Shown: in pieces, positions 1 to 8,096 of the stretch
Layout of the letters: every line of letters begins with the position of its first letter
Numbering within the stretch: the stretch's first letter is position 1
From: Streptomyces sp. HPF1205
GTDB taxonomy: Bacteria; Actinomycetota; Actinomycetes; Streptomycetales; Streptomycetaceae
NCBI RefSeq assembly: GCF_020400825.1
Contig: NZ_JAINVH010000001.1
Coordinates: 62,001-126,000 of the forward strand
DNA length: 64,000 bases
Reading direction: 5' to 3'
Program-made: the position numbers and the translations under genes
The notes under the pieces: model-generated
Seen by the model: the letters and a program-made list of their open reading frames with translations, nothing else
The model's database searches: none
Told to the model about the DNA's origin: nothing

Positions 1-1372
1 GGCCCTTCCCGCGCCGGGTCCGCAGCAGGTCGTGGACGGTGCGGTTGTAGAGGAAGGCGTAGTAGTTGTGCATGCCCTCGGGATCGGAACCGTCGTGCCA
101 GACCACGTCGGTGGGGACCCGCTCGCCGAAGTCGGTCTTGAAGCAGTCCACGCCCATCGCCAGCAGCGCGTCGAGCTTGGCGGCGAACCACTTGCGGGCG
201 GCCGGGTTGGTGAAGTCCACCAGGGCCATGCCCGGCTGCCACCGGTCCCACTGCCACACGTCCCCGTTCGGCCGCTTCACCAGGTAGCCGGCCGCCTTGC
301 CCTCGGCGAACAGCGGGGAGCGCTGCGCGATGTAGGGATTGATCCACACGCTGACCTTCAGGCCCCGCTCGTGCAGCCGGCGCAGCATGCCCTCGGGGTC
401 GGGGAAGGCCCGCGGGTCCCAGACGAAGTCGCACCAGTTGTACTCGCGCATCCAGAAGCAGTCGAAGTGGAACACCGACAGCGGCAGGTCGCGCTTGGCC
501 ATGCCCTCGATGAAGCCGGAGACGGTCTCCTCGTCGTACGAGGTGGTGAACGACGTCGACAGCCACAGGCCGAAGGACCAGGCCGGGGGCAGTGCCGGAC
601 GGCCGGTCAGCGCCGTGTACTTGCGCAGGATCTCCTTCGGCGTCGGGCCGTGGATCACCAGGTACTCCAGCGACTGGCCCTCGACGCTGAACTGCACCTT
701 GGAGACGGCCTCGGAGCCGACCTCGAAGCCCACCCGGCCCGGGTCGTTGACGAACACGCCGTAGCCGGCGTCGGTCAGGTAGAACGGGACGTTCTTGTAC
801 GCCTGCTCGCTCGACGTGCCGCCGTCGGCGTTCCAGATGTCCACCTCCTGGCCGTTCTTGACCAGCGGGCCGAACCGCTCGCCGAGGCCGTACACCTGGG
901 TGCCGACGTTCAGCAGCAGTTGCTCGCGCATGAAGTGGCGGCCGTCGCCGGTGGTCATGATGCCCATGGACTTCGGGCCGCTCGCGGTCAGCAGCCGCCC
1001 GCCTGCGCGGAACTCCATCCGCCACGGGCCGCCGCGGGCGAACCGCACCGACAGCTCCCCGGAGGTGAGGACCGCGTGGTCGGGGTGGTCGGTGACCACC
1101 GCGCCGCCGGGCCGCCGTTCGAGGTCGAAGCGCGGTCCGCGCTCGGCGCCGCCGGTCAGGTGGGTGAGCCGGACCGCGATCACGCCCGGCATGGGCGCGG
1201 TGCAGGAGATCGTCACCATGGGACCGTCGAGCAGGTCGCCGCGGTGGCGTACCGGCCGGGTGGTGGCGTGGACGTCCAGGCCGCCTGCGTGCGCGCTGAC
1301 GTCCAGGACTTCGACCGGGTGCGCGGCCGTGACGCCTTCGCGCAGCAGCCAGTAGCCGTCGGTGAATTTCAC
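1..1372 (-). CDS. yicI: GH31 alpha-xylosidase (YicI type), C-terminus outside window
   Basis: Family 31 glycoside hydrolase, expected to cleave alpha-xylosides imported by the adjacent ABC transporter, in the cytoplasm. Only the first 457 codons are visible; the gene runs off the left edge. An N-terminal beta-sandwich (about residues 1-250, with VYGLGERFGPLVKNGQ) is followed by the start of the TIM barrel. Asp414 in FKTDFGERVPTD sits where YicI has its catalytic nucleophile; the acid/base Asp should lie beyond the edge. GTG start at 1372 is chosen because AAGGA lies 7 bases upstream and the protein then begins KFTDGYW as YicI does. It is the last visible gene of a binding protein-permease-permease-hydrolase operon, 52 bases after the permease. 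YicI specificity rather than alpha-glucosidase is inferred from the FKTDFGE signature. Confidence 0.93.
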   Translation of the reverse strand, partial: MKFTDGYWLLREGVTAAHPVEVLDVSAHAGGLDVHATTRPVRHRGDLLDGPMVTISCTAPMPGVIAVRLTHLTGGAERGPRFDLERRPGGAVVTDHPDHAVLTSGELSVRFARGGPWRMEFRAGGRLLTASGPKSMGIMTTGDGRHFMREQLLLNVGTQVYGLGERFGPLVKNGQEVDIWNADGGTSSEQAYKNVPFYLTDAGYGVFVNDPGRVGFEVGSEAVSKVQFSVEGQSLEYLVIHGPTPKEILRKYTALTGRPALPPAWSFGLWLSTSFTTSYDEETVSGFIEGMAKRDLPLSVFHFDCFWMREYNWCDFVWDPRAFPDPEGMLRRLHERGLKVSVWINPYIAQRSPLFAEGKAAGYLVKRPNGDVWQWDRWQPGMALVDFTNPAARKWFAAKLDALLAMGVDCFKTDFGERVPTDVVWHDGSDPEGMHNYYAFLYNRTVHDLLRTRRGKG

Positions 1373-1424
1373 GAGGGTGTCCTTCTTCGCAACGTGGGAG
1401 GTTCGGTCGAGGGGCCGGCCGGCG

Positions 1425-2306
1425 TCACTTCACGGCGCCCACCGCTATGCCGCGGGTCAGGGTGCGCTGGAAGAGCAGGAAGAACACCAGGGCGGGCAGC
1501 ACACCGAGCAGGGCCGCCGCGTTGGTCATGGTGGCGTCCATCAGCCGCTGGCCCTGCAGGACGCCGAGGGCCACCGACACCGTCTGGTTGTCGTTGGAGA
1601 TCAGCATCACCAGGGGCAGCAGGAACTCGTTCCAGGTCCAGATGAAGAAGAACACCAGCAGCACCCCGAGGGTGGACCGGCTCATCGGGACCACGATCCG
1701 CCACAGCACCTGCCAGCTGTTCGCCCCGTCGATCCGCGCCGCCTCGATCACCTCGCGGGGGAAGGCGGACAGGACGGAGGAGAGCAGATAGGTGCCGAAG
1801 GCGCTCTGGATGACGGTGAAGACGATGACGACGCTGAGCCTGGTGTCGTACAGCCCCACCTGCTTGGCCAGGTAGTACAGCGGATAGACCAGTGCCTCCT
1901 GCGGCAGCATCGTCGCCATCAGCAGCACGGTCAGCAGCCACACCCGGCCCTTGACCCGGCCGATGCCGAGCGCGTAGGCGTTGAGCAGCGACAAGATGAC
2001 GGCCAGTACCGCGACGCTGCCGGATATCAGGACCGAGTTGAACAGCTTCTGCCCGAAGTCCACCCGCTGCCAGAAGTCCTTCAGACCCTGGAAGTACAGG
2101 TGGCGGGGCAGGCTCAGCGGGCCGTGGGCGGAGTAGTCGGCCGGGGACTTGAGCGCGTTGAGGACGACCACCGCGAACGGCAGCACCATCACCAGCGCGA
2201 GCAGTCCCAGGGCGACCAGCACCGGGAATCTGGCGGCGCCCGCTTTGCGGGGGCGCCGGGCGGGGACAGTGGAGGTCCCCCCGCGGGACGTGGCAGTGGC
2301 GGTCAT
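1425..2306 (-). CDS. Sugar ABC transporter permease, MalG/CUT1 type
   Basis: Inner-membrane permease of a carbohydrate-uptake (CUT1) ABC importer, 293 residues. Six hydrophobic segments are visible, and the cytoplasmic EAA loop reads EAARIDGANSWQVLWRIVVP, the coupling site for the ATPase. No ATPase gene is in the operon, which fits Streptomyces CUT1 systems that share the MsiK ATPase (known for the family; inferred here). The ATG at 2306 overlaps the TGA of the upstream permease as ATGA, so the two are translationally coupled. The N-terminal 25 residues are basic and Ser/Thr/Pro-rich before the first membrane segment. The substrate is inferred from the xylosidase downstream: alpha-xyloside or another oligosaccharide. 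Confidence 0.93.
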   Translation of the reverse strand: MTATATSRGGTSTVPARRPRKAGAARFPVLVALGLLALVMVLPFAVVVLNALKSPADYSAHGPLSLPRHLYFQGLKDFWQRVDFGQKLFNSVLISGSVAVLAVILSLLNAYALGIGRVKGRVWLLTVLLMATMLPQEALVYPLYYLAKQVGLYDTRLSVVIVFTVIQSAFGTYLLSSVLSAFPREVIEAARIDGANSWQVLWRIVVPMSRSTLGVLLVFFFIWTWNEFLLPLVMLISNDNQTVSVALGVLQGQRLMDATMTNAAALLGVLPALVFFLLFQRTLTRGIAVGAVK

Positions 2307-3250
2307 GCGATGTCGTCCTCCGCCCTGGCCTGCAGCCGCAGCGCCACCACGGCGATCGCCATGATGAGCACGGTCAGGACGGTGGAGACCGCCGAACCGT
2401 AGCCGACCCGGGTCTTTTCGAAGAAGTTCTGGAACGAGAAGTACGAGGGGACGTCCGTCGCCCCGCCCGGGCCGCCGCGGGTCAGCACGTACACCGCGCC
2501 GAACACCTTCAGGGCGGCGACCGTGCACCACAGCAGCGCCACCGAGATCTCCGGGCGCAACTGGGGGATGGTGACGTGCCAGAACCGTTGCCACCAGGAG
2601 GCGCCGTCCAGCTCGGCCGCCTCGTGCAGGGCGGGGTCGACCCGCTCCAGGCCGGCCATGAAGATCACCAGCGGGAAGCCGAGCTGCACCCAGACCATCA
2701 CGCCCATCAGGCTCCACAGCGCGACGTGCGGGTCGCCCAGCCAGTCCTGCCGCCAGGAGCTGAGGTGGAGCTTGGTGAGCAGGGTGTTCAGGGAGCCGCT
2801 GTCGGGGGCGAGGATCCAGCTCCACACGATGCCGGCCACCGCGATCGGCAGCACCTGCGGCAGGTAGAAGCAGGCCCGCAGCACCGAGGCGGTGCGGCTG
2901 CCGATGTGCTTGGCCACGTAGTCGAACAGCGCCGCGGCCAGGAGCAGGCCGAGGGCGGTGGGGACGACCGCCATGGCCACGACCATGGCCACGCTGTGCC
3001 GGAAGGACTCCCAGAACGCCGAGTCGTGGAGCAGTTCGCGGTAGTTGGCCAGGCCCGTCCAGTGCGGGGAGCCGACGCCCTGCCAGTCGGTGAAGCCGGT
3101 GCCGACGTTCATCGCGAACGGCACGCCGATCACCAGCAGGAAGCCGAGCAGGCCGGGGATCAGGTACAGGGGGTACGTGGAGCGGGGGCGGCGCGGCGCG
3201 CGGCCGCCCCCGGTCACGGAGCCCGTACGCACCTTTGTGCGCAGGTTCAT
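2303..3250 (-). CDS. Sugar ABC transporter permease, MalF/CUT1 type
   Basis: Second permease subunit of the CUT1 sugar importer, 315 residues with about six membrane segments. The EAA loop is EAAELDGASWWQRFWHVTIP, followed by the typical LTRGGPGGAT sequence of MalF/UgpA-type proteins. It forms a heterodimer with the product of the next gene. Start ATG at 3250 overlaps the stop of the binding-protein gene (ATGA), and its own stop overlaps the next start in the same way, so the three transport genes form one tightly coupled operon. The substrate is inferred from the downstream xylosidase only. Confidence 0.93.
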   Translation of the reverse strand: MNLRTKVRTGSVTGGGRAPRRPRSTYPLYLIPGLLGFLLVIGVPFAMNVGTGFTDWQGVGSPHWTGLANYRELLHDSAFWESFRHSVAMVVAMAVVPTALGLLLAAALFDYVAKHIGSRTASVLRACFYLPQVLPIAVAGIVWSWILAPDSGSLNTLLTKLHLSSWRQDWLGDPHVALWSLMGVMVWVQLGFPLVIFMAGLERVDPALHEAAELDGASWWQRFWHVTIPQLRPEISVALLWCTVAALKVFGAVYVLTRGGPGGATDVPSYFSFQNFFEKTRVGYGSAVSTVLTVLIMAIAVVALRLQARAEDDIA

Positions 3251-4554
3251 GAGGCGGGCTTGCCCTCGTCGTACGCCTTCTGCAGGTGCGACAGGTAGGC
3301 GTTCGGGTCCTCGCTGGAGGTGATCAGCTTCTGGGTCTCGGAGACGAGGACGTCGTAGAAGCCGGGGACCGGCCAGTCGGGGTAGAAGGCCAGGGCGTCG
3401 GACCGGGACAGGTCGGCGAAGGTGCTGTTCAGGTCCTTGGCCTTGGGGTCGGTGATGGCCGCGGGGTCGGCGGCGACGGGGACGCCGCCCTTGTTGCCGA
3501 GGATGTTCTGCACCTGCTTCTTCATGGTGATGTCGATGAAGTCGTAGGCGAGCTGCTTGTTCTTCGCGCCCTTCGGCACCACCCACAGGTTGCCGCCGGA
3601 GCCGGGGGTGAGGTTGCTGTCGGGCCAGCGGAAGGTGCCCCAGTCGAACTTCGCCTCGGACTCGAAGCGGCCGAACCACCAGGTGCCGGAGAAGAGGATC
3701 GGGGTCTTGCCGGACAGGAACGCGGTGCCGGCGTCCTCCGCCTTCAGACCGGAGGAGGTCTTGCCGAAGTAGCCCTTCTTCACCCAGTCCGCGAAGGTCT
3801 GCGCCGCGTACGTCCAGGCGGCGTCGTGGAAGTCGGTCTTGCCCTTGTAGAGCTGGTAGGCGTCCACCCAGGAGCGGTCCGCCTTGGACAGGGCGAGCTG
3901 GTAGAGGTACTGCTGGGCTATGTACTCGGCGCCCGCGTTCGCCAGCGGGGTGATGCCGTGGGCGACGAAGACGTCCATGTCGGCGGTGAGCTCGGCGAGC
4001 GTCTTCGGCGGCGCGAGGTGGTACTTGGCGAAGAGGTCCTTGTTGTAGTACGCGAGGGTGAACTCGGCGTAGTTGGGGACGCCGTACCAGTTGCCGGAGC
4101 CCATGACGCCCTTGGCGTCGTACCGGCCGACGGCGGCGACGCTCGGGCTGATCTCCTTGTCCCAGCCGTGCGAGGTGACCTGGCTGCTGAGGTCGGTGAG
4201 CAGGCCCTGCTTGGCCAGCAGGCCGGCGGTGGCGTTGCCCTTGTTGTACTCCATGACGTCGGGGGCGTCGTGGGAGTTGAGGACCATCGAGGCGGTCTTC
4301 TGGATCTGCTCGAAGCCCTTCTCCTCGAACTTCACCTTCACGCCCGGGTGCGACGCCTCGAACTCCTTGATCGCCTCGTTCCAGGCCGTGCCCATGGCGC
4401 TGTCCGGGCTCTCGTAGTGCCACAGGGTCAGGGTCTTGCCGTCACCCGACCCACCGCCCCCGCCGGACCCGCCGCAGGCACTCGTGCTCAGCAGGGCCAC
4501 CACAGCCAGGGCCGCGCCCGCGAGCGCCGTCCTGTTCCTTCGTCCGGTACGCAT
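3247..4554 (-). CDS. Sugar ABC transporter substrate-binding lipoprotein
   Basis: Extracytoplasmic solute-binding protein (family 1) of the CUT1 importer, 435 residues. The N-terminus RTGRRNRT, a hydrophobic stretch and the lipobox-like STSAC with Cys followed by a glycine/serine linker show a lipoprotein signal peptide. The mature part carries LTLWHYESPD near its start, typical of sugar-binding proteins. ATG at 4554 is chosen: GGAGG lies 9 bases upstream, and an upstream in-frame start would put about 58 extra residues before a perfect signal peptide and would overlap the operator. First gene of the operon; its promoter and a palindromic operator lie just upstream. Confidence 0.94.
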   Translation of the reverse strand: MRTGRRNRTALAGAALAVVALLSTSACGGSGGGGGSGDGKTLTLWHYESPDSAMGTAWNEAIKEFEASHPGVKVKFEEKGFEQIQKTASMVLNSHDAPDVMEYNKGNATAGLLAKQGLLTDLSSQVTSHGWDKEISPSVAAVGRYDAKGVMGSGNWYGVPNYAEFTLAYYNKDLFAKYHLAPPKTLAELTADMDVFVAHGITPLANAGAEYIAQQYLYQLALSKADRSWVDAYQLYKGKTDFHDAAWTYAAQTFADWVKKGYFGKTSSGLKAEDAGTAFLSGKTPILFSGTWWFGRFESEAKFDWGTFRWPDSNLTPGSGGNLWVVPKGAKNKQLAYDFIDITMKKQVQNILGNKGGVPVAADPAAITDPKAKDLNSTFADLSRSDALAFYPDWPVPGFYDVLVSETQKLITSSEDPNAYLSHLQKAYDEGKPAS

Positions 4555-4624
4555 CGCCAGACCTCCACAGTTCGTATCGAGACAGATCGCGCCGTTCCTC
4601 GTGGGGGGATGTTCGTCGAATGAG

Positions 4625-4644
4625 GTGTCGAAGCGATTCGACAC
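4625..4644. promoter_or_regulatory. LacI-type operator over the transcription start of the xyloside operon
   Basis: Perfect inverted repeat with 8-base arms GTGTCGAA and TTCGACAC around a 4-base centre (GCGA). It begins 4 bases downstream of the -10 element of the minus-strand promoter, so the predicted transcription start falls inside it, a classic repressor position. The form (palindrome with CG near the centre) is that of LacI-family sugar regulators. The regulator itself is not in the window. Confidence 0.75.
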
Positions 4645-4647
4645 AGG

Positions 4648-4676
4648 AACGTAGAATGCCCTCCGACCTGTGTCAA
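4648..4676 (-). promoter_or_regulatory. Sigma-70-type promoter for the sugar ABC operon
   Basis: On the minus strand a perfect -35 TTGACA (4676-4671) is followed after exactly 17 bases by TACGTT (4653-4648), an excellent HrdB-type -10. The binding-protein start codon lies about 90 bases downstream. The rest of this 437-base intergenic region holds the operator (4625-4644), two further palindromes (4748-4795) and the narK control region; I see no gene in it. Confidence 0.8.
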
Positions 4677-4747
4677 TGGTGTGAACTGAAAAGGTTTGTC
4701 CCGACTGCGCGCCGACCATGATCACCACGTTGTGAGGGGTCGCGGCG

Positions 4748-4795
4748 GATGAAGCGCTTCATCGAAAATTTCGCGGACGAGGTTTGAAGCGCTTC
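4748..4795. promoter_or_regulatory. Two GAAGCGCTTC palindromes between the ABC operon and narK
   Basis: Site A is a perfect 16-base palindrome GATGAAGCGCTTCATC at 4748-4763. Site B is the same 10-base core GAAGCGCTTC at 4786-4795, 35 bases away centre to centre. The core is close to operators of LacI-family repressors. They lie about 70-120 bases upstream of the ABC promoter and about 200 bases upstream of narK, so they could act in looping with the operator at 4625 or on an undetected promoter. Function is inferred from sequence shape only. Confidence 0.6.
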
Positions 4796-4905
4796 GCTCC
4801 GGTTCCGCGCCGCAACTGCGAGCGGCCCCGGCAGTCTTGGCCGATGGCGGCTCACAGCCCTGCCGCCCCCCGGGTGAGTGCATGGTTGCGCCCGCGTCAC
4901 CTGAA

Positions 4906-4937
4906 GCCACGGGTCGGAAACTCCCCGTTCCTATCGT
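4906..4937 (+). promoter_or_regulatory. GlnR-box-like element and -10 of narK
   Basis: GCCAC (4906-4910), six bases, GAAAC (4917-4921) matches the GlnR half-box GTNAC-N6-GAAAC at 9 of 10 informative positions. A -10-like TATCGT (4932-4937) follows 10 bases later, 54 bases before the narK start. narK-type genes belong to the GlnR regulon in Streptomyces; the assignment here is inference from the motif and its placement where an activator would replace a -35. Confidence 0.5.
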
Positions 4938-4991
4938 CGGCACCAGCCGGCACGGGAAGAGCGCGGGAAGAGCGTGGGAAGGGTGGGCGTG

Positions 4992-6344
4992 ATGAGTCGC
5001 TGGATCGAGCAGTGGGACCCCGAGGACGAGCGGTTCTGGAACGAGGGCGGAGGCAGGCGCGTCGCCCTGCGCAACCTGGTGTTCTCCGTGGTCAGCGAGC
5101 ACATCGGCTTCTCGGTGTGGAGCCTGTGGTCGGTGATGGTGCTGTTCATGGGGCCCGGGTACCACGTCGACCCGGCCGGGAAGTTCTTCCTGGTCGCCAT
5201 GCCCACCCTGGTCGGCGGCGTGCTGCGGGTGCCCTACACCTTCGCGGTGGCGAAGTTCGGCGGCCGCAACTGGACCGTGGTCAGCGCCCTGATGCTGCTG
5301 GTGCCGACGGTGACGGCCGCGTTCGTGATGAAGCCCGGGGTCTCGTACACCACCCTGATGCTCGTCGCGGCGCTCACGGGCGTCGGCGGCGGCAACTTCG
5401 CCTCCTCCATGACCAACATCAACTCCTTCTACCCGCTGCGGGAGAAGGGCTGGGCGCTCGGCCTGAACGCCGGCGGCGGCAACGTCGGCGTGGCGGCGAT
5501 CCAGCTGGTGGGGCTCGCCGTGATCGCCGGGGCCGGCGCGGGCCACCCGAGGATCGTGCTGGCCGTCTACATCCCGCTGGTCGTCGTGGCCGCCACGCTG
5601 GCCGCGCTGTTCATGGACAACCTGGCGCCGGTGCGCAACGACACGGGCGCGGCGATCGCCGCCGCCAGGGACCCGCACACCTGGATCATGTCGGTGCTGT
5701 ACATCGGCACCTTCGGCTCCTTCATCGGCTACAGCTTCGCCTTCGGTCTCGTGCTGCAGAACCAGTTCGGGCGCACCCCGCTGCACGCCGCGTACCTCAC
5801 CTTCATCGGGCCGCTGCTCGGCTCGCTGGTACGGCCGATCGGCGGGCGGCTGGCCGACCGGTTCGGCGGCGCGCGCATCACGCTGTGGAACTTCCTGGCG
5901 ATGGCCGCGGCCACCGGACTCGTCGTGGCCGCCTCGCAGACGCGCTCACTGGGGATGTTCCTGCCCGGCTTCATCGTGCTGTTCGTCCTCAGCGGCCTCG
6001 GCAACGGCTCGGCGTTCAAGATGGTCCCGGGCATCTTCCACAAGAAGGCCGAGGCCCGGGGGCTCACCGGCGAGGCCGCGGCGGCCTGGAGCCGGCGGCT
6101 GTCGGGCGCCTCCATGGGGCTGATCGGCGCGGTCGGGGCACTGGGCGGCGTCGCCATCAACCTCGCCTTCCGCGAGTCCTTCCTCAGCCAGAAGTCCGGC
6201 ACCCCCGCGTTCGTGGCCTTCCTCGCCTTCTACGGGGTCTGCTTCCTGGTCACCTGGGCCGTATACCTGCGGCGCGGCGCCCCGGCGGCGGCCGGCCGCG
6301 AGCAGGCCGCACCCGCCGGGACCGCGGCGTACGCCGAGGTGTGA
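4992..6344 (+). CDS. narK: Nitrate/nitrite transporter of the NarK/NNP family (MFS)
   Basis: Twelve-helix major facilitator protein of 450 residues for nitrate uptake or nitrite extrusion. Both nitrate signature motifs are visible: GGGNFASSMTNINSFYP in helix 5 and LNAGGGNVGVAAIQ after it, then GLGNGSAFKMVP in the C-terminal half. The charged head SRWIEQWDPEDERFW is typical of actinobacterial members. ATG at 4992 is preferred over an in-frame GTG at 4974, with a G-rich Shine-Dalgarno-like stretch (GGAAGGGTGGG) just before it. It precedes the nnaR-like regulator on the same strand, the same pair as SCO2959-SCO2958 in S. coelicolor, which points to nitrogen assimilation. Confidence 0.94.
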   Translation: MSRWIEQWDPEDERFWNEGGGRRVALRNLVFSVVSEHIGFSVWSLWSVMVLFMGPGYHVDPAGKFFLVAMPTLVGGVLRVPYTFAVAKFGGRNWTVVSALMLLVPTVTAAFVMKPGVSYTTLMLVAALTGVGGGNFASSMTNINSFYPLREKGWALGLNAGGGNVGVAAIQLVGLAVIAGAGAGHPRIVLAVYIPLVVVAATLAALFMDNLAPVRNDTGAAIAAARDPHTWIMSVLYIGTFGSFIGYSFAFGLVLQNQFGRTPLHAAYLTFIGPLLGSLVRPIGGRLADRFGGARITLWNFLAMAAATGLVVAASQTRSLGMFLPGFIVLFVLSGLGNGSAFKMVPGIFHKKAEARGLTGEAAAAWSRRLSGASMGLIGAVGALGGVAINLAFRESFLSQKSGTPAFVAFLAFYGVCFLVTWAVYLRRGAPAAAGREQAAPAGTAAYAEV

Positions 6345-6361
6345 CCGGCCCGCCCCGGCAC

Positions 6362-6377
6362 GTAACATCCGGGAAAT
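6362..6377 (+). promoter_or_regulatory. GlnR-box-like element between narK and nnaR
   Basis: GTAAC (6362-6366), six bases, GAAAT (6373-6377) fits GTNAC-N6-GAAAC with one mismatch. It begins 18 bases after the narK stop and about 290 bases before nnaR. The remaining 311-base intergenic region is very G+C-rich, with GGTGCCGGTGC-type simple sequence, and shows no gene. Confidence 0.5.
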
Positions 6378-6655
6378 CCCGGCGAACCGCGTCCGACACC
6401 CCGCCTTGGCACCATGCCGGGGTGCGGGGCGGTGCCGGTGCGAGTGCCGGTGCCGGTACGCGGGCCGGGCGCGCCGAGCGGGCGCGGGCGGCGCGGGGGC
6501 GGGAACGGGACAAGGCGGCGACGAGGAGATCAGGAGACGCGGCAGCCGGGCATGACGGGTACGGATCGAAGCGCGCGAGCGGAGCCGGGCGCGGTCGAGC
6601 ACAGCCGAGTACGAGCGGGAGGCACGCGCCTCCGGCACAGTGGGGCAGGGCCTTG

Positions 6656-7819
6656 ATGCACACCAAGAGGATCTCCGGACCGGGCGAGGTGCCGCCGCTC
6701 GCGGGGTTCACCGTGGGCGTGACGGCTGCCCGCCGGGCGGACGAACTGGCGGCACTGCTGGAACGGCGCGGCGCGGCGGTGCTGCGCGCGCCGGTCCTGC
6801 GGATCGTGCCGCTGTCCGACGACGCGGAACTGCTCGCGACCACCAAGCGGCTGCTGGACGACGGCCCCGACGTGGTGGTGGCCACCACCGCGATCGGGTT
6901 CCGCGGCTGGATCGAGGCCGCGGACGGGTGGGGCCTGGGCGAGGCGCTGCTGCGCCGGCTCGGCGAGGCGGAACTCCTCGCCCGGGGGCCCAAGGTACGC
7001 GGGGCGGTACGGGCGGCCGGGCTGACCGAGGCGTGGTCGCCGGCCTCGGAGTCCATGGCCGAGGTGCTCGAACGGCTGCTGGAGGAGGGGGTCGAGGGGC
7101 GGTGCGTGGCGGTGCAGCTGCACGGGGAGCCGCTGCCGGGGTTCAGCGAGACACTGCGGGCGGCCGGCGCCACGGTGGTCGGCGTGCCCGTCTACCGCTG
7201 GATGCCGCCGGAGGACCTCGCGCCGGTCGACCGCCTCCTCGACGCGGTGTTCGCCCGCGCCCTCGACGCGGTCAGCTTCACCTCCGCCCCGGCCGCCGCC
7301 TCGCTGCTGGAACGCGCCGAGCGCCGCGGCCGGCTCGGCGAACTCCTCGACGCCTTCCGCGGCGACGTGCTGGCCGCCTGCGTCGGACCGGTGACGGCGC
7401 TTCCGCTCCAGGCGCACGACGTGCCCACCCGGCAGCCGGAGCGCTTCCGGCTCGGCCCGCTGGTCCAGCTCATCGCGAGCGAACTGCCGGGCCGGGTGCG
7501 GCCGCTGCCCGTGGCCGGGCACCGCGTGGAGATCCGCGGGCACGCGGCCGTGGTCGACGGGGTCCTGCGTCCCGTGCCGCCGGCCGGGATGGCCCTGCTG
7601 CGCTGCCTGGCCCGCCGCCCGGGCTGGGTCGTGGGCCGCGCCGAACTCCTGCGGGCGCTGCCGGGCGCGGGCCGCGACGAGCACGCCGTCGAAACGGCCA
7701 TGGCACGCCTGCGCTCGGCCCTGGGCGCGCCCAAACTCGTCCAGACCGTCGTCAAGCGGGGCTACCGCCTGTCCCTCGACCCGCACGCCGACGACAAGTA
7801 CGGGACGGCGGACGCCTGA
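6656..7819 (+). CDS. nnaR: NnaR-like regulator: uroporphyrinogen-III synthase domain fused to a winged helix
   Basis: 387-residue protein with a HemD-like domain (about residues 15-265; GFTVGVTAARRADELAALL, CVGPVTA) followed by an OmpR-type winged-helix DNA-binding domain (about 285-375; GWVVGRAELLRAL, VETAMARLRSAL, VVKRGYRLSL). In S. coelicolor this architecture next to narK is NnaR, an activator of nitrite-reduction genes working with GlnR. Whether the HemD part still makes uroporphyrinogen III cannot be told from sequence; a sensor role is more likely. ATG at 6656 is the first start in front of the HemD fold, with only weak GGGGCAGGG upstream. Confidence 0.88.
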   Translation: MHTKRISGPGEVPPLAGFTVGVTAARRADELAALLERRGAAVLRAPVLRIVPLSDDAELLATTKRLLDDGPDVVVATTAIGFRGWIEAADGWGLGEALLRRLGEAELLARGPKVRGAVRAAGLTEAWSPASESMAEVLERLLEEGVEGRCVAVQLHGEPLPGFSETLRAAGATVVGVPVYRWMPPEDLAPVDRLLDAVFARALDAVSFTSAPAAASLLERAERRGRLGELLDAFRGDVLAACVGPVTALPLQAHDVPTRQPERFRLGPLVQLIASELPGRVRPLPVAGHRVEIRGHAAVVDGVLRPVPPAGMALLRCLARRPGWVVGRAELLRALPGAGRDEHAVETAMARLRSALGAPKLVQTVVKRGYRLSLDPHADDKYGTADA

Positions 7820-7868
7820 GGGCCGCCGCCGGGACCCGCCGCCCGCGGCGGAAGGCTCCGGCGCACGA

Positions 7869-8006
7869 CTCCGGCTTACGGCTCCGGCTTACGGCTCCGG
7901 CATACGGCTCCGGGCCTGCGGGGCGGCGCACGGCCACGGAGGCGGCGGCCCACGCGGGCCGCGTACGGCGCCCGCGTACGGCATCGGTGTACGGCATCGG
8001 TGTACG
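7869..8006. repeat. Two 13-base tandem repeat arrays
   Basis: Array 1 (7869-7914) is three copies of CTCCGGCTTACGG (third with one change, T to A) plus a partial fourth. Array 2 (7981-8006) is two perfect copies of GCATCGGTGTACG. Both units are 13 bases long although different in sequence, and both carry a TACGG or TACG core. They fill most of the gap between nnaR and the CGNR gene. No function is evident. Confidence 0.8.
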
Positions 8007-8096
8007 GGGGCGCCGTCGTGGGGTAGCCCCGGGCGGGCGGGCGCGGGCACTGTAGGGGGTGGAGTGCGACCGGTGCGGCGGGGAGGCGGTGTCGCG

